The notes under the pieces are model-generated. The model was given only the letters and a program-made list of their open reading frames with translations, was not told the DNA's origin and made no database searches. The translations under genes and the position numbers were made by a program. 64,000 nt of DNA from LSCE01 sp050485425 (GTDB lineage: Bacteria; Pseudomonadota; Gammaproteobacteria; Nitrococcales; Aquisalimonadaceae), in contig JBJHBJ010000022.1 in assembly GCA_050485425.1 (NCBI GenBank), forward strand, positions 1 to 64,000. The letters run 5' to 3'. Below are positions 32,673 through 42,102 of the stretch, in pieces (positions within the stretch are counted from its first letter, which is position 1; each line of letters starts with the position of its first letter).

Positions 32673-32689
32673 GCCACGGTGGTGGCCGT
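32670..32689 (+). terminator. stem-loop after the conserved envelope protein gene
   Basis: ACGGCCAC and GTGGCCGT form a perfect 8-bp stem with loop GGTG. No U-tract is present, so termination would be weak or Rho-assisted. Confidence 0.4.
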
Positions 32690-32758
32690 GTTCCGACCCA
32701 GCTTCTATGCTGGAGGTGGCGTCACGCAATATCGGCAACACGCTCACCGGATCAAGGC

Positions 32759-33061
32759 ATGACCGCAGATTCCCGCAAGCAATGGTCCCAGGAGGTCACC
32801 AGCCACAGCGACGCGCTGGAACTGGAATCTGGCGTGTTTTCACTGGAAGACCCTCGCCAGATCGCCTTGTCCCTGAAGGACTCGGCCGAACGCAGCAAGC
32901 AGCGGAAATCTGACCCGTTCCGCTCCGCCATGTCGATGATTACCTTCTACATGAATCGCGCCGGCAGCAAACTGCCGGAGGAACGGCGCGAGCGGCTGGA
33001 GCAGGCGAAGGACGAATTGCGGTCGTTGTACGGGCGACCACGGCGCCATTCCGGAAACTGA
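32759..33061 (+). CDS. DUF3175 domain-containing protein
   Basis: A 100-residue soluble protein matching the DUF3175 pattern: KQWSQEVTSHSDALELESGVFSLEDP at the start and DPFRSAMSMITFYMNRAGSKLP in the middle. The family is widespread in proteobacteria and of unknown function. No strong ribosome site is visible (CAAGGC before the ATG). Its 3' end is convergent with AMP nucleosidase, only six bases away. Confidence 0.8.
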   Translation: MTADSRKQWSQEVTSHSDALELESGVFSLEDPRQIALSLKDSAERSKQRKSDPFRSAMSMITFYMNRAGSKLPEERRERLEQAKDELRSLYGRPRRHSGN

Positions 33062-33067
33062 CGAAGA

Positions 33068-34540
33068 TCACCGGAACGCCGGCTCGTCGAAACTTCGCAG
33101 CTTGCGCGAATGCAACTGATCGACGCCGGCCTGCTCGAGTATGCGCAGGGTCTCCAGGCCAATAGTCAGGTGCTGGTTGATGCGCGTGCGGTAGAAGGAA
33201 TTCGCCATGCTGCGCAGCTTGAGCTCGCCGTGCATGGGTTTGTCGGAGACACACAGCAGTGTTCCATAGGGTACGCGCAGGCGGAAGCCGTTAGCGGCGA
33301 TGGTCGCGCTCTCCATGTCCACCGCAATGGCCCGCGACTGGCTGAACCGCTCGTAGAGTTCGTCGTAGCGGAACTCCCAGTTGCGATTGTCGGTGCTGGC
33401 CACAGTGCCGGTGCGCAGACGCGTCTTGATATCGGTGCCGTCCAGGCCGGTGACCCGGGCCACCGATTCCTGCAGCGCCACCTGGATCTCCGCGATAGCC
33501 GGGATGGGCACCCACAACGGCAGATCCTGATCCAGCACGTGATCCTCGCGGATGTAGGCATGGGCCAGCACATAGTCCCCCAGTTGCTGGGAACGCCGCA
33601 GCCCGCCGCAGTGCCCCACCATCAGCCAGCAATGCGGACGCAATACAGCCAGGTGGTCGGTAATGGTCTTTGCGTTGGACGGCCCCATGCCGATATTGAT
33701 CAGCGTCACGCCCAGGCCATCCGGCCGCACCAGATGGTAGGCGGGCATCGGCGGCATGTGTCGCGGCGTCTCGCCACCGGACACGTAGCTCCCGGCATTC
33801 GGGCTGGCGGTGATACGTTCGCCAGGCTCGACGAAAGCCTCGTAGCCATTGCCCTGGTGTACCTGGTCCTGGGCGTAGGCGACGAAATCGTCGACGTAGC
33901 GCTGGTAGTTGGTGAACAGGACGAAACCCTGGAAATGACGCGGGTCGGTAGCGGTATAGTGATGCAGCCGCTGCAATGCGATATCCACCCGCTGGGCCGG
34001 GAAAAGCGCCAGTGGGTAGGGATGTCCCGGCGGCGTGCGGTTGGTGGCGTTGGGAATGCCGTCATCGATGTGGCCGAGGTTGGGCAGGTGGAAAACCTCG
34101 CTCAGGCGCCGCACCTGCTCCGGCGTCAGGTCGGCGGTGGATTCCTCGATCACGAACGGCAGCGGTATGGGCTGATTGCTGACTCCCACCTGGATCGGGA
34201 CGCGATGGTTGGCGATCAGCAGGCTGAGCTGCTCGTGGAAGTAGTCGCCGAAGATATCCGGCCTGGTGACCGTGGTGCCATGCGCTCCCGGGTTGCGCAG
34301 GGAACCGTAGGTGGGCTGGGCGTCGGTGACCATCTGATCCGCGGCCACCTCGATTCCGACATAGGGGTAACATGCATCTACGCAGGAGTCGCTGACGGAT
34401 GCCCCGGCAGCGTACCGGCGATGCGATTCCCGGATACGTTGTACGGCAGTGTCGTAGATATGGCGGATACGCGCGACTGCTTCATCCGCGGTATCGCAAG
34501 GTTGCAGATCGCGAACCGGTCCGTGTCCGGTACCTGGCAT
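33068..34540 (-). CDS. amn: AMP nucleosidase
   Basis: A 490-residue enzyme that cleaves AMP to adenine and ribose 5-phosphate, close to the usual 484 residues. An N-terminal regulatory half is followed by a phosphorylase-like catalytic half with INIGMGPSNAKTITDHLAVLRPHCWLMVGHCGGLR and the nucleoside-binding AVDMESATIAANGFR. The frame extends to 35068, but GGGAGG before ATG 34540 sets the start and the upstream extension lies antisense to the divergent MFS gene. It helps control adenylate pools and purine salvage. Confidence 0.93.
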   Translation of the reverse strand: MPGTGHGPVRDLQPCDTADEAVARIRHIYDTAVQRIRESHRRYAAGASVSDSCVDACYPYVGIEVAADQMVTDAQPTYGSLRNPGAHGTTVTRPDIFGDYFHEQLSLLIANHRVPIQVGVSNQPIPLPFVIEESTADLTPEQVRRLSEVFHLPNLGHIDDGIPNATNRTPPGHPYPLALFPAQRVDIALQRLHHYTATDPRHFQGFVLFTNYQRYVDDFVAYAQDQVHQGNGYEAFVEPGERITASPNAGSYVSGGETPRHMPPMPAYHLVRPDGLGVTLINIGMGPSNAKTITDHLAVLRPHCWLMVGHCGGLRRSQQLGDYVLAHAYIREDHVLDQDLPLWVPIPAIAEIQVALQESVARVTGLDGTDIKTRLRTGTVASTDNRNWEFRYDELYERFSQSRAIAVDMESATIAANGFRLRVPYGTLLCVSDKPMHGELKLRSMANSFYRTRINQHLTIGLETLRILEQAGVDQLHSRKLRSFDEPAFR

Positions 34541-34574
34541 GAGGCCTCCCTTTGCCGCCTGTGGCCGTCGGTCG

Positions 34575-34586
34575 TCCGTATACGGA
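34575..34586. promoter_or_regulatory. 12-base palindrome between amn and the MFS gene
   Basis: TCCGTATACGGA is a perfect palindrome in the 148-base divergent gap. It may be an operator for either gene; no regulator gene is adjacent. Confidence 0.35.
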
Positions 34587-34688
34587 TTAGTTTCGGAGCT
34601 TCGCCTCCGCCACGCAAGCCGGGTACCCGACAACAGAACAAGCAAGAGCAGTGCCGAGCCGCTCGCGCTGCCCGAGGAGCCAGTATTC

Positions 34689-35888
34689 ATGCAGGAGATG
34701 ACCGACGCTGCCCCGCGACCGTCGCCGGCGGGCCTGGGCCTGTCCAGCGTGCTGACGCTGGTCCTGCTGGTGATTGCGTTCGCCTCGGTGCCGTTCCTGC
34801 TCTCCCCGCTGCTGCCGGACATCGCCCGCAGCTTCGCCCTGACCACCGCACAGGCATCCTGGGCGGTGAGCCTGTTCGGTGCCACGCTGGCCGTGGCAGC
34901 GCCGCTGTTCGGCCTGTTCGGCGGTCGCTTCCGCAAACCGCTGCTGATTCGCGCCGGCCTGGTGCTGTTCGCGCTGGGCCTGCTGGGTGCCGCGATCGCC
35001 CCAACGTTTGCCTGGCTGCTGCTGGCACTGATGCTGACCGGCGTGGGCGCGGGCATGTACGTGCCCACTGCCTACTCGCTGGTGGGCGATCATGTGGAGT
35101 TTGCGCGCCGGGGGCGTGTGATGGGGCTGGTCATGGCCGGCTGGGGCTACGCCATCATCGTCTGCATCCCGCTGGGCGGCTATCTTGCCGACCTCGCAGG
35201 CTGGCGTGCTGCCCTGGCCCTGCTGGCCGTGATCGCAGTGCTGGCCCTGGCAGCCAGCCGCCTGCTGCCGGCCGCCCGGCCTGCGGGCGGCACTCTACCG
35301 GCAACCGACCTGAAGGCGCTTTCAGCGGCCGTCTTCCTCGACCCCGGCGCGCGGCTGATCCTGCTGGTGAACGTCTGCAACATGGTGGCCTTCTACGGCG
35401 CCTACACCTATCTGGGCTCCTGGTTGAGGGGCAGCATGGGGATGGGCAGCGACGGCGCCGGACTGGTGATCCTGGCCTATGGCGCAGGCCTCGCACTGAT
35501 GACGCTGAACAGTTGGCTGCTGGACCGGCTCGGCCACCGGCAATCGCTGTATCTGGCCCATGGGGGATTGGCGGTGGGCTGGGTCGCCATGGCCCTGAGC
35601 CCGGGACCCGGCTGGGTCATGCTGGCGTTGCTGTGGATCGGCGTCGTCCAGGGAGCCGCCCTGGTCGGCCAGTCCACGCTGTGCAGCCACCAGAGCGACC
35701 ACGGGCGCGGCGCCATCATGGCCTTCTTTACCTGCACCACATACGTCGGGGTATTTGCCGGCGCGGCGCTGTTCGCCCCGGTCTACACCATCCAGGGCTA
35801 CCTCGCAGTTGCCGTGCTGGCTGCCGCACTGAATGTGGCCGCGAGCCTGGTGCTGCACCTGGGACGCGACCGCCTGCGGAGGCACTGA
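34689..35888 (+). CDS. MFS transporter
   Basis: A 399-residue major facilitator protein with 12 predicted helices. The first half has FLLSPLLPDIARSFALTTAQASWAVSLFG and GVGAGMYVPTAYSLVGDHVE. The loop between TM2 and TM3 is FGGRFRKPLLIRAG, as in drug/metabolite exporters. It probably exports a small compound. ATG 34689 with GAGGAG nine bases upstream is the best start; the frame is open upstream without a site. It ends 13 bases before the stop of the convergent SDR gene. Confidence 0.85.
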   Translation: MQEMTDAAPRPSPAGLGLSSVLTLVLLVIAFASVPFLLSPLLPDIARSFALTTAQASWAVSLFGATLAVAAPLFGLFGGRFRKPLLIRAGLVLFALGLLGAAIAPTFAWLLLALMLTGVGAGMYVPTAYSLVGDHVEFARRGRVMGLVMAGWGYAIIVCIPLGGYLADLAGWRAALALLAVIAVLALAASRLLPAARPAGGTLPATDLKALSAAVFLDPGARLILLVNVCNMVAFYGAYTYLGSWLRGSMGMGSDGAGLVILAYGAGLALMTLNSWLLDRLGHRQSLYLAHGGLAVGWVAMALSPGPGWVMLALLWIGVVQGAALVGQSTLCSHQSDHGRGAIMAFFTCTTYVGVFAGAALFAPVYTIQGYLAVAVLAAALNVAASLVLHLGRDRLRRH

Positions 35889-35901
35889 AAGCAGCGCTGG
35901 C

Positions 35902-36591
35902 CTACTCCGTCGGCGGTGTGGGGCGCACCAGGATTTCGTTCACATACACGTGTGCGGGCTGGGAGACGGCGTAGACCACCGCGGCCGCCACGTCTTCCGG
36001 CTTGAGCGCATGGCCGGGCTTTTCGTCGAAGAACGGCGTATCGACCATGCCCGGCTCGATCAGCGTGACGCGGATGCCGGTACCGCGCAGTTCCTCACGG
36101 ACGCCGTAGCCGATCGCGCTGACCGCCCATTTGGTCGCGCTGTACATCGACCCCGGGATGGTCACCCGGCCCGCCGCCGAGCCCGTCAACAGTATGTGTC
36201 CCCGTGTCTGCTTCAGCGCCTCGATGGTATGCCGCAGCGTCAGGCCGACGCCGTAGACGTTGGTGAGTATCATCTCCCGCCAGCGGTCCGTATCCGCCCC
36301 GCTGAACCCGCCGGCGCTCCCGCCGATCCCGGCATTGGCAAACACGGCGTCCAGCCGTCCGAAGTGCTCCAGTGCCCGCTGGACCATGTCCTGCTGGCTG
36401 GCGGCGTCATTCACGTCGCATTGCACCGGAAGCGCCCGGTCAGGCCCGCCCAGTTCCTTCGACAACACCTCCAGCCGATCCACGGACCGTGCCGCCAGGG
36501 CGAGCCGATAGCCCGCATCCGCTGCGGCCCGGGCAGTGGCGGCACCAATACCGCTGCTGGCACCGGTAATGAGCATGACCTTGTCGTCCAC
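35902..36591 (-). CDS. short-chain dehydrogenase/reductase
   Basis: A 229-residue SDR enzyme with a GTG start supported by GGAGGC. The cofactor motif is TGASSGIG at residues 9-16, NAG is present near residue 88, and the catalytic Tyr-Lys pair is in MYSATKWAV near residues 150-158. The Arg at AARSVDRL favours NADP(H). The substrate is unknown. Confidence 0.9.
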   Translation of the reverse strand: MDDKVMLITGASSGIGAATARAAADAGYRLALAARSVDRLEVLSKELGGPDRALPVQCDVNDAASQQDMVQRALEHFGRLDAVFANAGIGGSAGGFSGADTDRWREMILTNVYGVGLTLRHTIEALKQTRGHILLTGSAAGRVTIPGSMYSATKWAVSAIGYGVREELRGTGIRVTLIEPGMVDTPFFDEKPGHALKPEDVAAAVVYAVSQPAHVYVNEILVRPTPPTE

Positions 36592-36660
36592 GTTGCCTCC
36601 TTCGGTTGCCTACAGGAAGGCGCTGCGCACCGCGCCTGGCATTGCGAAAAATCCGGCCGC

Positions 36661-36695
36661 AACACGAGCGTGGGAATTGATCAGTGTTTCCTTAA
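36661..36695 (-). repeat. dispersed element, half copy F
   Basis: On the minus strand it begins TTAAGGAAACACTGATCAAT, then TCCCACGCTCGTGTT, matching the element's arm and start of interior. A possible remnant of the other arm (AGGAAGGCGCTG) is at 36614-36625. It lies 35 bases beyond the stop of the nitrate transporter gene. Confidence 0.75.
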
Positions 36696-36730
36696 CGTGC
36701 CGACAGATTCCGGACGACAATGTTCAGCGA

Positions 36731-38005
36731 TCAGGCCGTCGTGAGACTGCGGTGCTCCTCCGGTGCAGTCCCCGCCGCCGGCCGGCGCTCGGTCCACCAC
36801 ATCCACACCAATGAGACGGCAGTGACCCCGAACAGCAGCATGAACACCGTGCTGGGCACGCCGGTCAGGTCCAGCAGCATGCCGAACTTGATCGGCAGCA
36901 GAAAACCGCCCAGGCCTCCGGCCAGGCCGACGATGCCGGAGACCACGCCGATGTTGCGGTCGAAGTCGTTGGCGACGTACTTGAACACCGACGCCTTGCC
37001 CACGCCCCAGGCCACGCCGACCACGAACAGCAGCGCAGTGAACACCCAGATGTTGACGCCGAAGGCGAAACTGAGCGTGGTGCCGTTGGAAGTATGCACC
37101 GCGTATTCGGTGTACGGGTAGGACATGATGAACAGGCAGATGACGCTGGACCACATGCACCACCAGGTCACCGTGTGGGCGCCGAAGCGGTCGGACAGCC
37201 AGCCGCCCAGCGCGCGGATCACACCCGATGGCAGCACGAAGATGGTGGCGATCAGCGCCGCCAGTTGCAGCCCGACGCCGTACTCGGCCATGTAATAGCG
37301 GGTGAGGTACAGCGACAGCGCCACGTAGCCGCCGAACACCACCGAGTAGTACTGGCAGTACTTCAGCACCCGCGGGTCCTTCAGCAGCGCGAGCTGCTCC
37401 TTCAGCGAGGGCTGCGCGCTGCTGCGTTCCTGCGGATCCGACGTGGTCAGGAACCAGAACGCCAGCGCGGTCACCAGCATGGCCGCCGCATAGATGGTCG
37501 GCACGTACTGCCAGCCGAGCATCACCACCACGGTGGGCGCCACGTACTTGGTCAGCGCGGCGCCGGCATTGCCGGCGCCGAAGATGCCCATGGCGAAGCC
37601 CTGTTTTTCCCGGGGAAAGGCGCGGGCCACGTAGGCAATGCCCACCGAGAAGGAGGCACCGACGAGCCCGACCAGCAGGCCCAGCGCCAGCAACTGCCAG
37701 TACGTAGTGGCGAACTGCACCAGGTAGATGGGAATGACGGTGGAAAGCATCAGCAGGAAATACACCGTGCGACCGCCGAAGCGGTCGGTGAGCATGCCGA
37801 TGGGCAGACGTGCCAGGGAGCCGCTCAGGATGGGCATCGCCGTCAGCAGACCGAACTGGGTCTCGGTCAGCCCGAGTTCGGCCGCGATGGGGTTGCCGAT
37901 CACGCCGAACATCACCCAGACGGCGAAGCAGATGGTGAACGACAAGGTGCTCATCCACAGGATGGCCTGGGGATTGTGGTGGTTCGTGGTTGCTGGATTC
38001 GTCAT
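36731..38005 (-). CDS. narK: NarK-type MFS nitrate/nitrite transporter
   Basis: A 424-residue carrier of the nitrate/nitrite porter family. The two nitrate signature regions are visible: GIFGAGNAGAALTKYVAP in the first half and GIVGLAGGLGGFLLPI in the second. It imports nitrate or exchanges nitrite across the inner membrane. GAGGAA before ATG 38005 sets the start. It is the last gene of the nitrate-assimilation cluster, nine bases beyond cobA, and duplicates the uptake role of the nrtABD system. Confidence 0.92.
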   Translation of the reverse strand: MTNPATTNHHNPQAILWMSTLSFTICFAVWVMFGVIGNPIAAELGLTETQFGLLTAMPILSGSLARLPIGMLTDRFGGRTVYFLLMLSTVIPIYLVQFATTYWQLLALGLLVGLVGASFSVGIAYVARAFPREKQGFAMGIFGAGNAGAALTKYVAPTVVVMLGWQYVPTIYAAAMLVTALAFWFLTTSDPQERSSAQPSLKEQLALLKDPRVLKYCQYYSVVFGGYVALSLYLTRYYMAEYGVGLQLAALIATIFVLPSGVIRALGGWLSDRFGAHTVTWWCMWSSVICLFIMSYPYTEYAVHTSNGTTLSFAFGVNIWVFTALLFVVGVAWGVGKASVFKYVANDFDRNIGVVSGIVGLAGGLGGFLLPIKFGMLLDLTGVPSTVFMLLFGVTAVSLVWMWWTERRPAAGTAPEEHRSLTTA

Positions 38006-38013
38006 GTTGTTCC

Positions 38014-38874
38014 TCATGATGGTGCGCAACGCTTCGCGTCGGGCAACCTATGCCGGTTCCACGTCTGATAACCGGAGCTCCTCGCACTGCCCGCTTCCCG
38101 GGCGACTTCCTCGGCACCGGCGGTTGCGGCGACCTTGCCGATGATGGTGAGCGCGGGAGTCGGCACGCCGGCCTCGCCCGCGCGGGTGGCGATGGTTGCC
38201 AGCGTTCCCCGGACCACGCGCTGCCTGGCCGTGGTGCCTTCGGCGATGACCACCACCGGCCAGTCTTCCGGCAGCCCGTTGCGCTGGAGGGCGGCGCAAA
38301 ACCGCTCCAGCGCGCCCACGCCCATGTACATGACCAGCGTCCGGTCACGCCGGGTCAGCGCGCTCCAGTCCCCGGGGCTGTGCCCGTTCCGGTCATGACC
38401 GGTGAGGAACAGCACGGAGCGCGAATGATCCCGGTGGGTCAGCGGAATCTGCGCGCTGGCGGCGCAGCCCAGCGCGGCGGTGACGCCAGGCACCACCTCG
38501 CAGCGAATACCGGCGGCGCGCAGCGCGTCCAGTTCCTCGCCGCCGCGGCCGAAAATGAAGGGGTCACCGCCTTTCAGCCGCACCACGTTCAGGCCCTGGC
38601 GGGCGTAGTGGATGAGCAGTTCCTCGGTGCGCCGCTGCGGCACATGGTGATTGCCGCACTGCTTGCCGACGTAGACGCGCCTCGGTTTCGACCCGCCCAG
38701 CGCCAGGATCTCCGGCGACACCAGGCGATCGTGCAGAATGATGTCCGCCTCCCGCAGCAACCGCTCGGCCTTACGGGTAAGCAGTTCGGGGTCGCCGGGG
38801 CCGGCACCCACCAGGTAAACGGTGCCGCATGGAACGGGTCGAGCCGCGCTGTCGAAGTGCGATTCGGTCTGCAT
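38014..38874 (-). CDS. cobA: uroporphyrinogen-III C-methyltransferase
   Basis: A 286-residue SAM-dependent methyltransferase that makes precorrin-2 for siroheme. The motifs are VYLVGAGPGDPELLTRKA at the start, then VRLKGGDPFIFGRGGEE near residues 97-113. It lacks the CysG oxidase/ferrochelatase domains. Siroheme is the cofactor of the nitrite reductase encoded upstream, which explains its place here. The start overlaps the nasA stop (TGATG); a GTG one codon earlier is also possible. Confidence 0.93.
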   Translation of the reverse strand: MQTESHFDSAARPVPCGTVYLVGAGPGDPELLTRKAERLLREADIILHDRLVSPEILALGGSKPRRVYVGKQCGNHHVPQRRTEELLIHYARQGLNVVRLKGGDPFIFGRGGEELDALRAAGIRCEVVPGVTAALGCAASAQIPLTHRDHSRSVLFLTGHDRNGHSPGDWSALTRRDRTLVMYMGVGALERFCAALQRNGLPEDWPVVVIAEGTTARQRVVRGTLATIATRAGEAGVPTPALTIIGKVAATAGAEEVAREAGSARSSGYQTWNRHRLPDAKRCAPS

Positions 38875-41525
38875 CACGCCGTCCTCTGGTTCATGGTGCT
38901 GATCAAGGCCTGGATTTCCGGCAGGCAGCTACCACAATTGCCCCCGGCCTGGCAGGCGCTGGTCACCTGTTCCGGCGTGCCGGCGCCGGCGGCGATGGTG
39001 TCGCGAATGGTGTTCTCGCCGACGCCGAAGCAGGAACAGACCGTGCGGCCGGCATCCTTCTGTCCCTTCGGCGGCCGGCCGGAAAGCAGCGCCAGCCGCT
39101 CGGCGTGCTCCAGCGCGGCTTTCTCGAACAGGCCGGCCAGCCAGTTGCGCTCCGGCAGCGTTTCCCGCGGCCCCATGAACAGGCAGCCGAGCAGGCGGCC
39201 TTCCCTGATCCAGGCGGCGCGGTAACAACCGCGGGCGGAATCGGCGAATTCCAGCCAGTCGCCCCTGCCACGCAGCAGTCCTTTCGCCAGTGCGGGCAGA
39301 TCATCCGGCCTGTCGCTGCCGGCCAGTTCGTAACGCACGAACGCCGGACCACGGGCAAAGGCCCACCAGGCGCAGTCGGGATGCTCGGCGGGCGCCTCCC
39401 GCAACAGCAGGAAACCGTGCCAGGCTGCCTGCAGCGGCTCCAGCACCACCGGCGTGTGCTTGAATTCAGGCTCGCCGGAGAGCGGGTCGACGACCGGGTT
39501 TACCACCGCGTCGACGCGCCCCTGAACGGCGTACTGGTCGTTCCAGTGCATGGGAACGAAGACGTTGCCCTGGCGCTGGCCGCTGTCCACGGTCACCCGG
39601 CCGGTCACCGAACCCCAGCGGCTGCGCACCCGGGCCAGGTCGCCCTCCCGGAGGCCGGTAGCCACGGCGTCGGCCGGATGCACCTGAACGAAGGGCTCGA
39701 CGATGTGTGCGGACAGGCGCGCCGCCTTGCCGGTGCGCGTCATGGTGTGCCAGTGGTCACGAACGCGGCCGGTGTTGAGCACCAGCGGATAGTCCACGCA
39801 GGGGCTGTTGGCCGGGGCCTGCGCCTCCGTCATCACGAACTGCGCCCGGCCGTTGCCGGTGAAGAATCTGCCGTCCTCGAACAGGCGGGCGGTATCGCGA
39901 CCGTCCGCGCGCACCGGCCACTGGCGGGGCTGCATGCGCTCGTAGCCGGCGCGGTCCATGCCCGCCAGGCCGGCGAGGTCGAAGTCCCGGGAGCCGTCGT
40001 TCTCGAAAGCAGACAGACGGGCGTGCTCGTCGAAGATTTCCGACGGGTGCGTATACGCGAAGGCGTGGCCGAACCCAAGCCGTTCGGCAACACGGCACAG
40101 CGCCCACCAGTCCGGCTTCGCCTCGCCGGGGGCGGGGATGAATGCCCGCTGGCGGGAGATGCGCCGCTCGGAATTGGTCACGGTGCCGTCCTTTTCACCC
40201 CAGGTCAGCGCCGGCAGCAGCACGTGGGCAGCGGCCGTCGTGTCGGTATCGCGCATGGCGTCGGAGACCACCACCAGTTCGCAACCCTGCAGCGCCTCGC
40301 GCATGGCATCGGCGTCCGGCAGGCTGACCAGCGGGTTGGTGGCCATGATCCAGACCGCCTTGATCTGGCCGTGACGGATGGCCTGGAACAGGTCCACCGC
40401 CTTGTGGCCGGGGCCGGTGACCAGGTTCGGTGCATCCCAGAAGCGGCGGACGCGGTCGAGCGCGTCTTCCTCGAAGCCCATGTGCGCGGCGAGCTGATTG
40501 GCCAGGCCGCCAACCTCGCGACCACCCATGGCGTTCGGCTGGCCGGTGATGGAAAACGGGCCCATCCCCGGCTTGCCGATACGCCCGGTGATCAGATGAC
40601 AGTTGATGATGGCGTTGACCTTGTCCGTACCCACGGAGGACTGATTGACCCCCTGGGAGAACAGCGTGACGGTGTGCTCGATCTGCGAGAACCAGCGATA
40701 GAAGCGCGCCACGTCCACTTCCGGCAGATCGGTCTGCGCCGCCACATGCGGTACATTGCCCTGCTTGCGCGCTTCCATCACCGCCGAGCCGAAGCCTTCC
40801 GTATGCGTATCCAGGAAGGCGTAGTCCACCGGCCCTTCCTTGGAGAGGTGCGCCAGCAGGCCGTTCCACAGCCAGACGTCGGTACCCGGCGCCAGCGGCA
40901 GGTGCAGATCGGCGATCTCGCAGGTGTCGGTGCGACGCGGATCGATCACCACCACGCGCACCTGCCGGTTGCGCGCCTTCGCGGCCTTGATGCGCTGGTA
41001 GACCACCGGGTGACACCAGGCCAGGTTGGAGCCGGTGATAACCAGCAGGTCCGCCTGCTCCAGATCTTCATAGTTGCCGGAGACGGTATCCGAGCCGAAG
41101 GCACGCTTGTGGCCGGCCACGGCGGAGGCCATGCACAGACGTGAATTGGTATCCACGTTGCCGGTGCCGATGAAGCCCTTGAACAGCTTGTTGGAGACGT
41201 AGTAGTCCTCGGTCAGCATCTGGCCGGAGCCGTAGAAGGCCACGGCCTGCGGGCCGTGCTCGGCGATGACCTTGCGGAACCCCTCGGCCACCGTGTCCAG
41301 CGCCCGGTCCCAGCTCACGCGCTCGCCGCACACCTCCGGGTAGAGCAGCCGTCCGCCGAGGTCGACGGTATCGCCCAGCGCCGAGCCCTTGGAACACAGG
41401 CGCCCGAAATTGGCCGGATGGTCCGGGTCTCCTTTCACCGCCACCGTGCCGTCCGGAGACTGGCTGGCGAGGATGCCGCAGCCGACTCCACAGTAGGGGC
41501 AGGTTGTCCGGGTGGTTTCCGTCAT
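38874..41525 (-). CDS. nasA: assimilatory nitrate reductase catalytic subunit with C-terminal BFD-like domain
   Basis: An 883-residue molybdopterin oxidoreductase that reduces nitrate to nitrite in the cytoplasm. The N-terminus binds a [4Fe-4S] cluster (Cys9, Cys12, Cys16, Cys44). The bis-MGD domains follow, with NTGRVRDHWHTMTRTGKA near residue 580. The last 60 residues carry CSCFGVGENTIRD ... GGNCGSCLPEIQ, a BFD-like [2Fe-2S] domain, as in many NasA proteins. No separate NADH-dependent subunit is encoded, so electrons must come from ferredoxin, flavodoxin or an unlinked partner. It lies between nirD and cobA in the operon. Confidence 0.95.
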   Translation of the reverse strand: MTETTRTTCPYCGVGCGILASQSPDGTVAVKGDPDHPANFGRLCSKGSALGDTVDLGGRLLYPEVCGERVSWDRALDTVAEGFRKVIAEHGPQAVAFYGSGQMLTEDYYVSNKLFKGFIGTGNVDTNSRLCMASAVAGHKRAFGSDTVSGNYEDLEQADLLVITGSNLAWCHPVVYQRIKAAKARNRQVRVVVIDPRRTDTCEIADLHLPLAPGTDVWLWNGLLAHLSKEGPVDYAFLDTHTEGFGSAVMEARKQGNVPHVAAQTDLPEVDVARFYRWFSQIEHTVTLFSQGVNQSSVGTDKVNAIINCHLITGRIGKPGMGPFSITGQPNAMGGREVGGLANQLAAHMGFEEDALDRVRRFWDAPNLVTGPGHKAVDLFQAIRHGQIKAVWIMATNPLVSLPDADAMREALQGCELVVVSDAMRDTDTTAAAHVLLPALTWGEKDGTVTNSERRISRQRAFIPAPGEAKPDWWALCRVAERLGFGHAFAYTHPSEIFDEHARLSAFENDGSRDFDLAGLAGMDRAGYERMQPRQWPVRADGRDTARLFEDGRFFTGNGRAQFVMTEAQAPANSPCVDYPLVLNTGRVRDHWHTMTRTGKAARLSAHIVEPFVQVHPADAVATGLREGDLARVRSRWGSVTGRVTVDSGQRQGNVFVPMHWNDQYAVQGRVDAVVNPVVDPLSGEPEFKHTPVVLEPLQAAWHGFLLLREAPAEHPDCAWWAFARGPAFVRYELAGSDRPDDLPALAKGLLRGRGDWLEFADSARGCYRAAWIREGRLLGCLFMGPRETLPERNWLAGLFEKAALEHAERLALLSGRPPKGQKDAGRTVCSCFGVGENTIRDTIAAGAGTPEQVTSACQAGGNCGSCLPEIQALISTMNQRTA

Positions 41526-41617
41526 GTCGTTACCCGTCTGGTTGCCGTCGGTTCAGGCGAATCGATAGGCGCGGCACGCACCACCGCGACCACGACAAGC
41601 GGTGCGCGCCGCCGGAC

Positions 41618-41968
41618 TCATGCATCCGCTGCCTGCGGTTCCGGGTTCAGGTACAGCTCACGGCCCTCCTGACGCACCTCGAAGCGCGGCACGCAGCCGA
41701 CGTCGGGGGCCTTGGCCTCGCCCTTGTCCAGGTGGATGTTCCAGGCGTGCAGGGGGCAGGTGACCAGGCGCCCGTGCACCATGCCCTCGGAGAGCGGCCC
41801 GCCCTTGTGCGGGCAGCGGTCGAGCAGCGCGAACACCTCGTCGGCGCTGTTACGGAAGACCGCCACAGGGCCATGCGCGGTTTCCACCACGCGGGCACCG
41901 AGCACCGGGATGTCGTCCAGGCTGCCGATGGCGATCCATGCGGTGTCGAGTGTGGTTGCGGCTTGCAT
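41618..41968 (-). CDS. nirD: nitrite reductase small subunit NirD
   Basis: A 116-residue Rieske-type protein. All four cluster ligands are present: Cys52 and His54 in RCPHKGG, Cys71 and His74 in TCPLHAW. It works with NirB. A longer frame to 42046 runs into an inverted repeat; GAGGAC before ATG 41968 fixes the start. Confidence 0.92.
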   Translation of the reverse strand: MQAATTLDTAWIAIGSLDDIPVLGARVVETAHGPVAVFRNSADEVFALLDRCPHKGGPLSEGMVHGRLVTCPLHAWNIHLDKGEAKAPDVGCVPRFEVRQEGRELYLNPEPQAADA

Positions 41969-42013
41969 GGGTTTGTCCTCGTTGTCTTGCATGTCTCGGG
42001 TACACAGCTGCTC

Positions 42014-42089
42014 GTAGGGTGCTCTGAGCGCAGCGAAGCGCACCATTCACGGATCTGGTGCGCATCGCCTTCGGCTCTGAGCACCCTAC
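42014..42089. repeat. 76-bp inverted repeat between nirB and nirD
   Basis: GTAGGGTGCTC (42014-42024) is the perfect complement of GAGCACCCTAC (42079-42089). Inside, GCGCACCA and TGGTGCGC also pair, so almost the whole 76 bases fold on themselves. It is a different family from the TTAAGGAA element and resembles GTAGGGTGC-type REP sequences common between proteobacterial genes. Confidence 0.75.
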
Positions 42090-42102
42090 ACAGGCGGGAT
42101 GG

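Noticed and set aside
33110..35974. 954-codon open frame antisense to amn
   Set aside because: It runs antisense to the whole AMP nucleosidase gene and overlaps the MFS gene; long antisense frames are expected at this GC content. No domain is recognisable.
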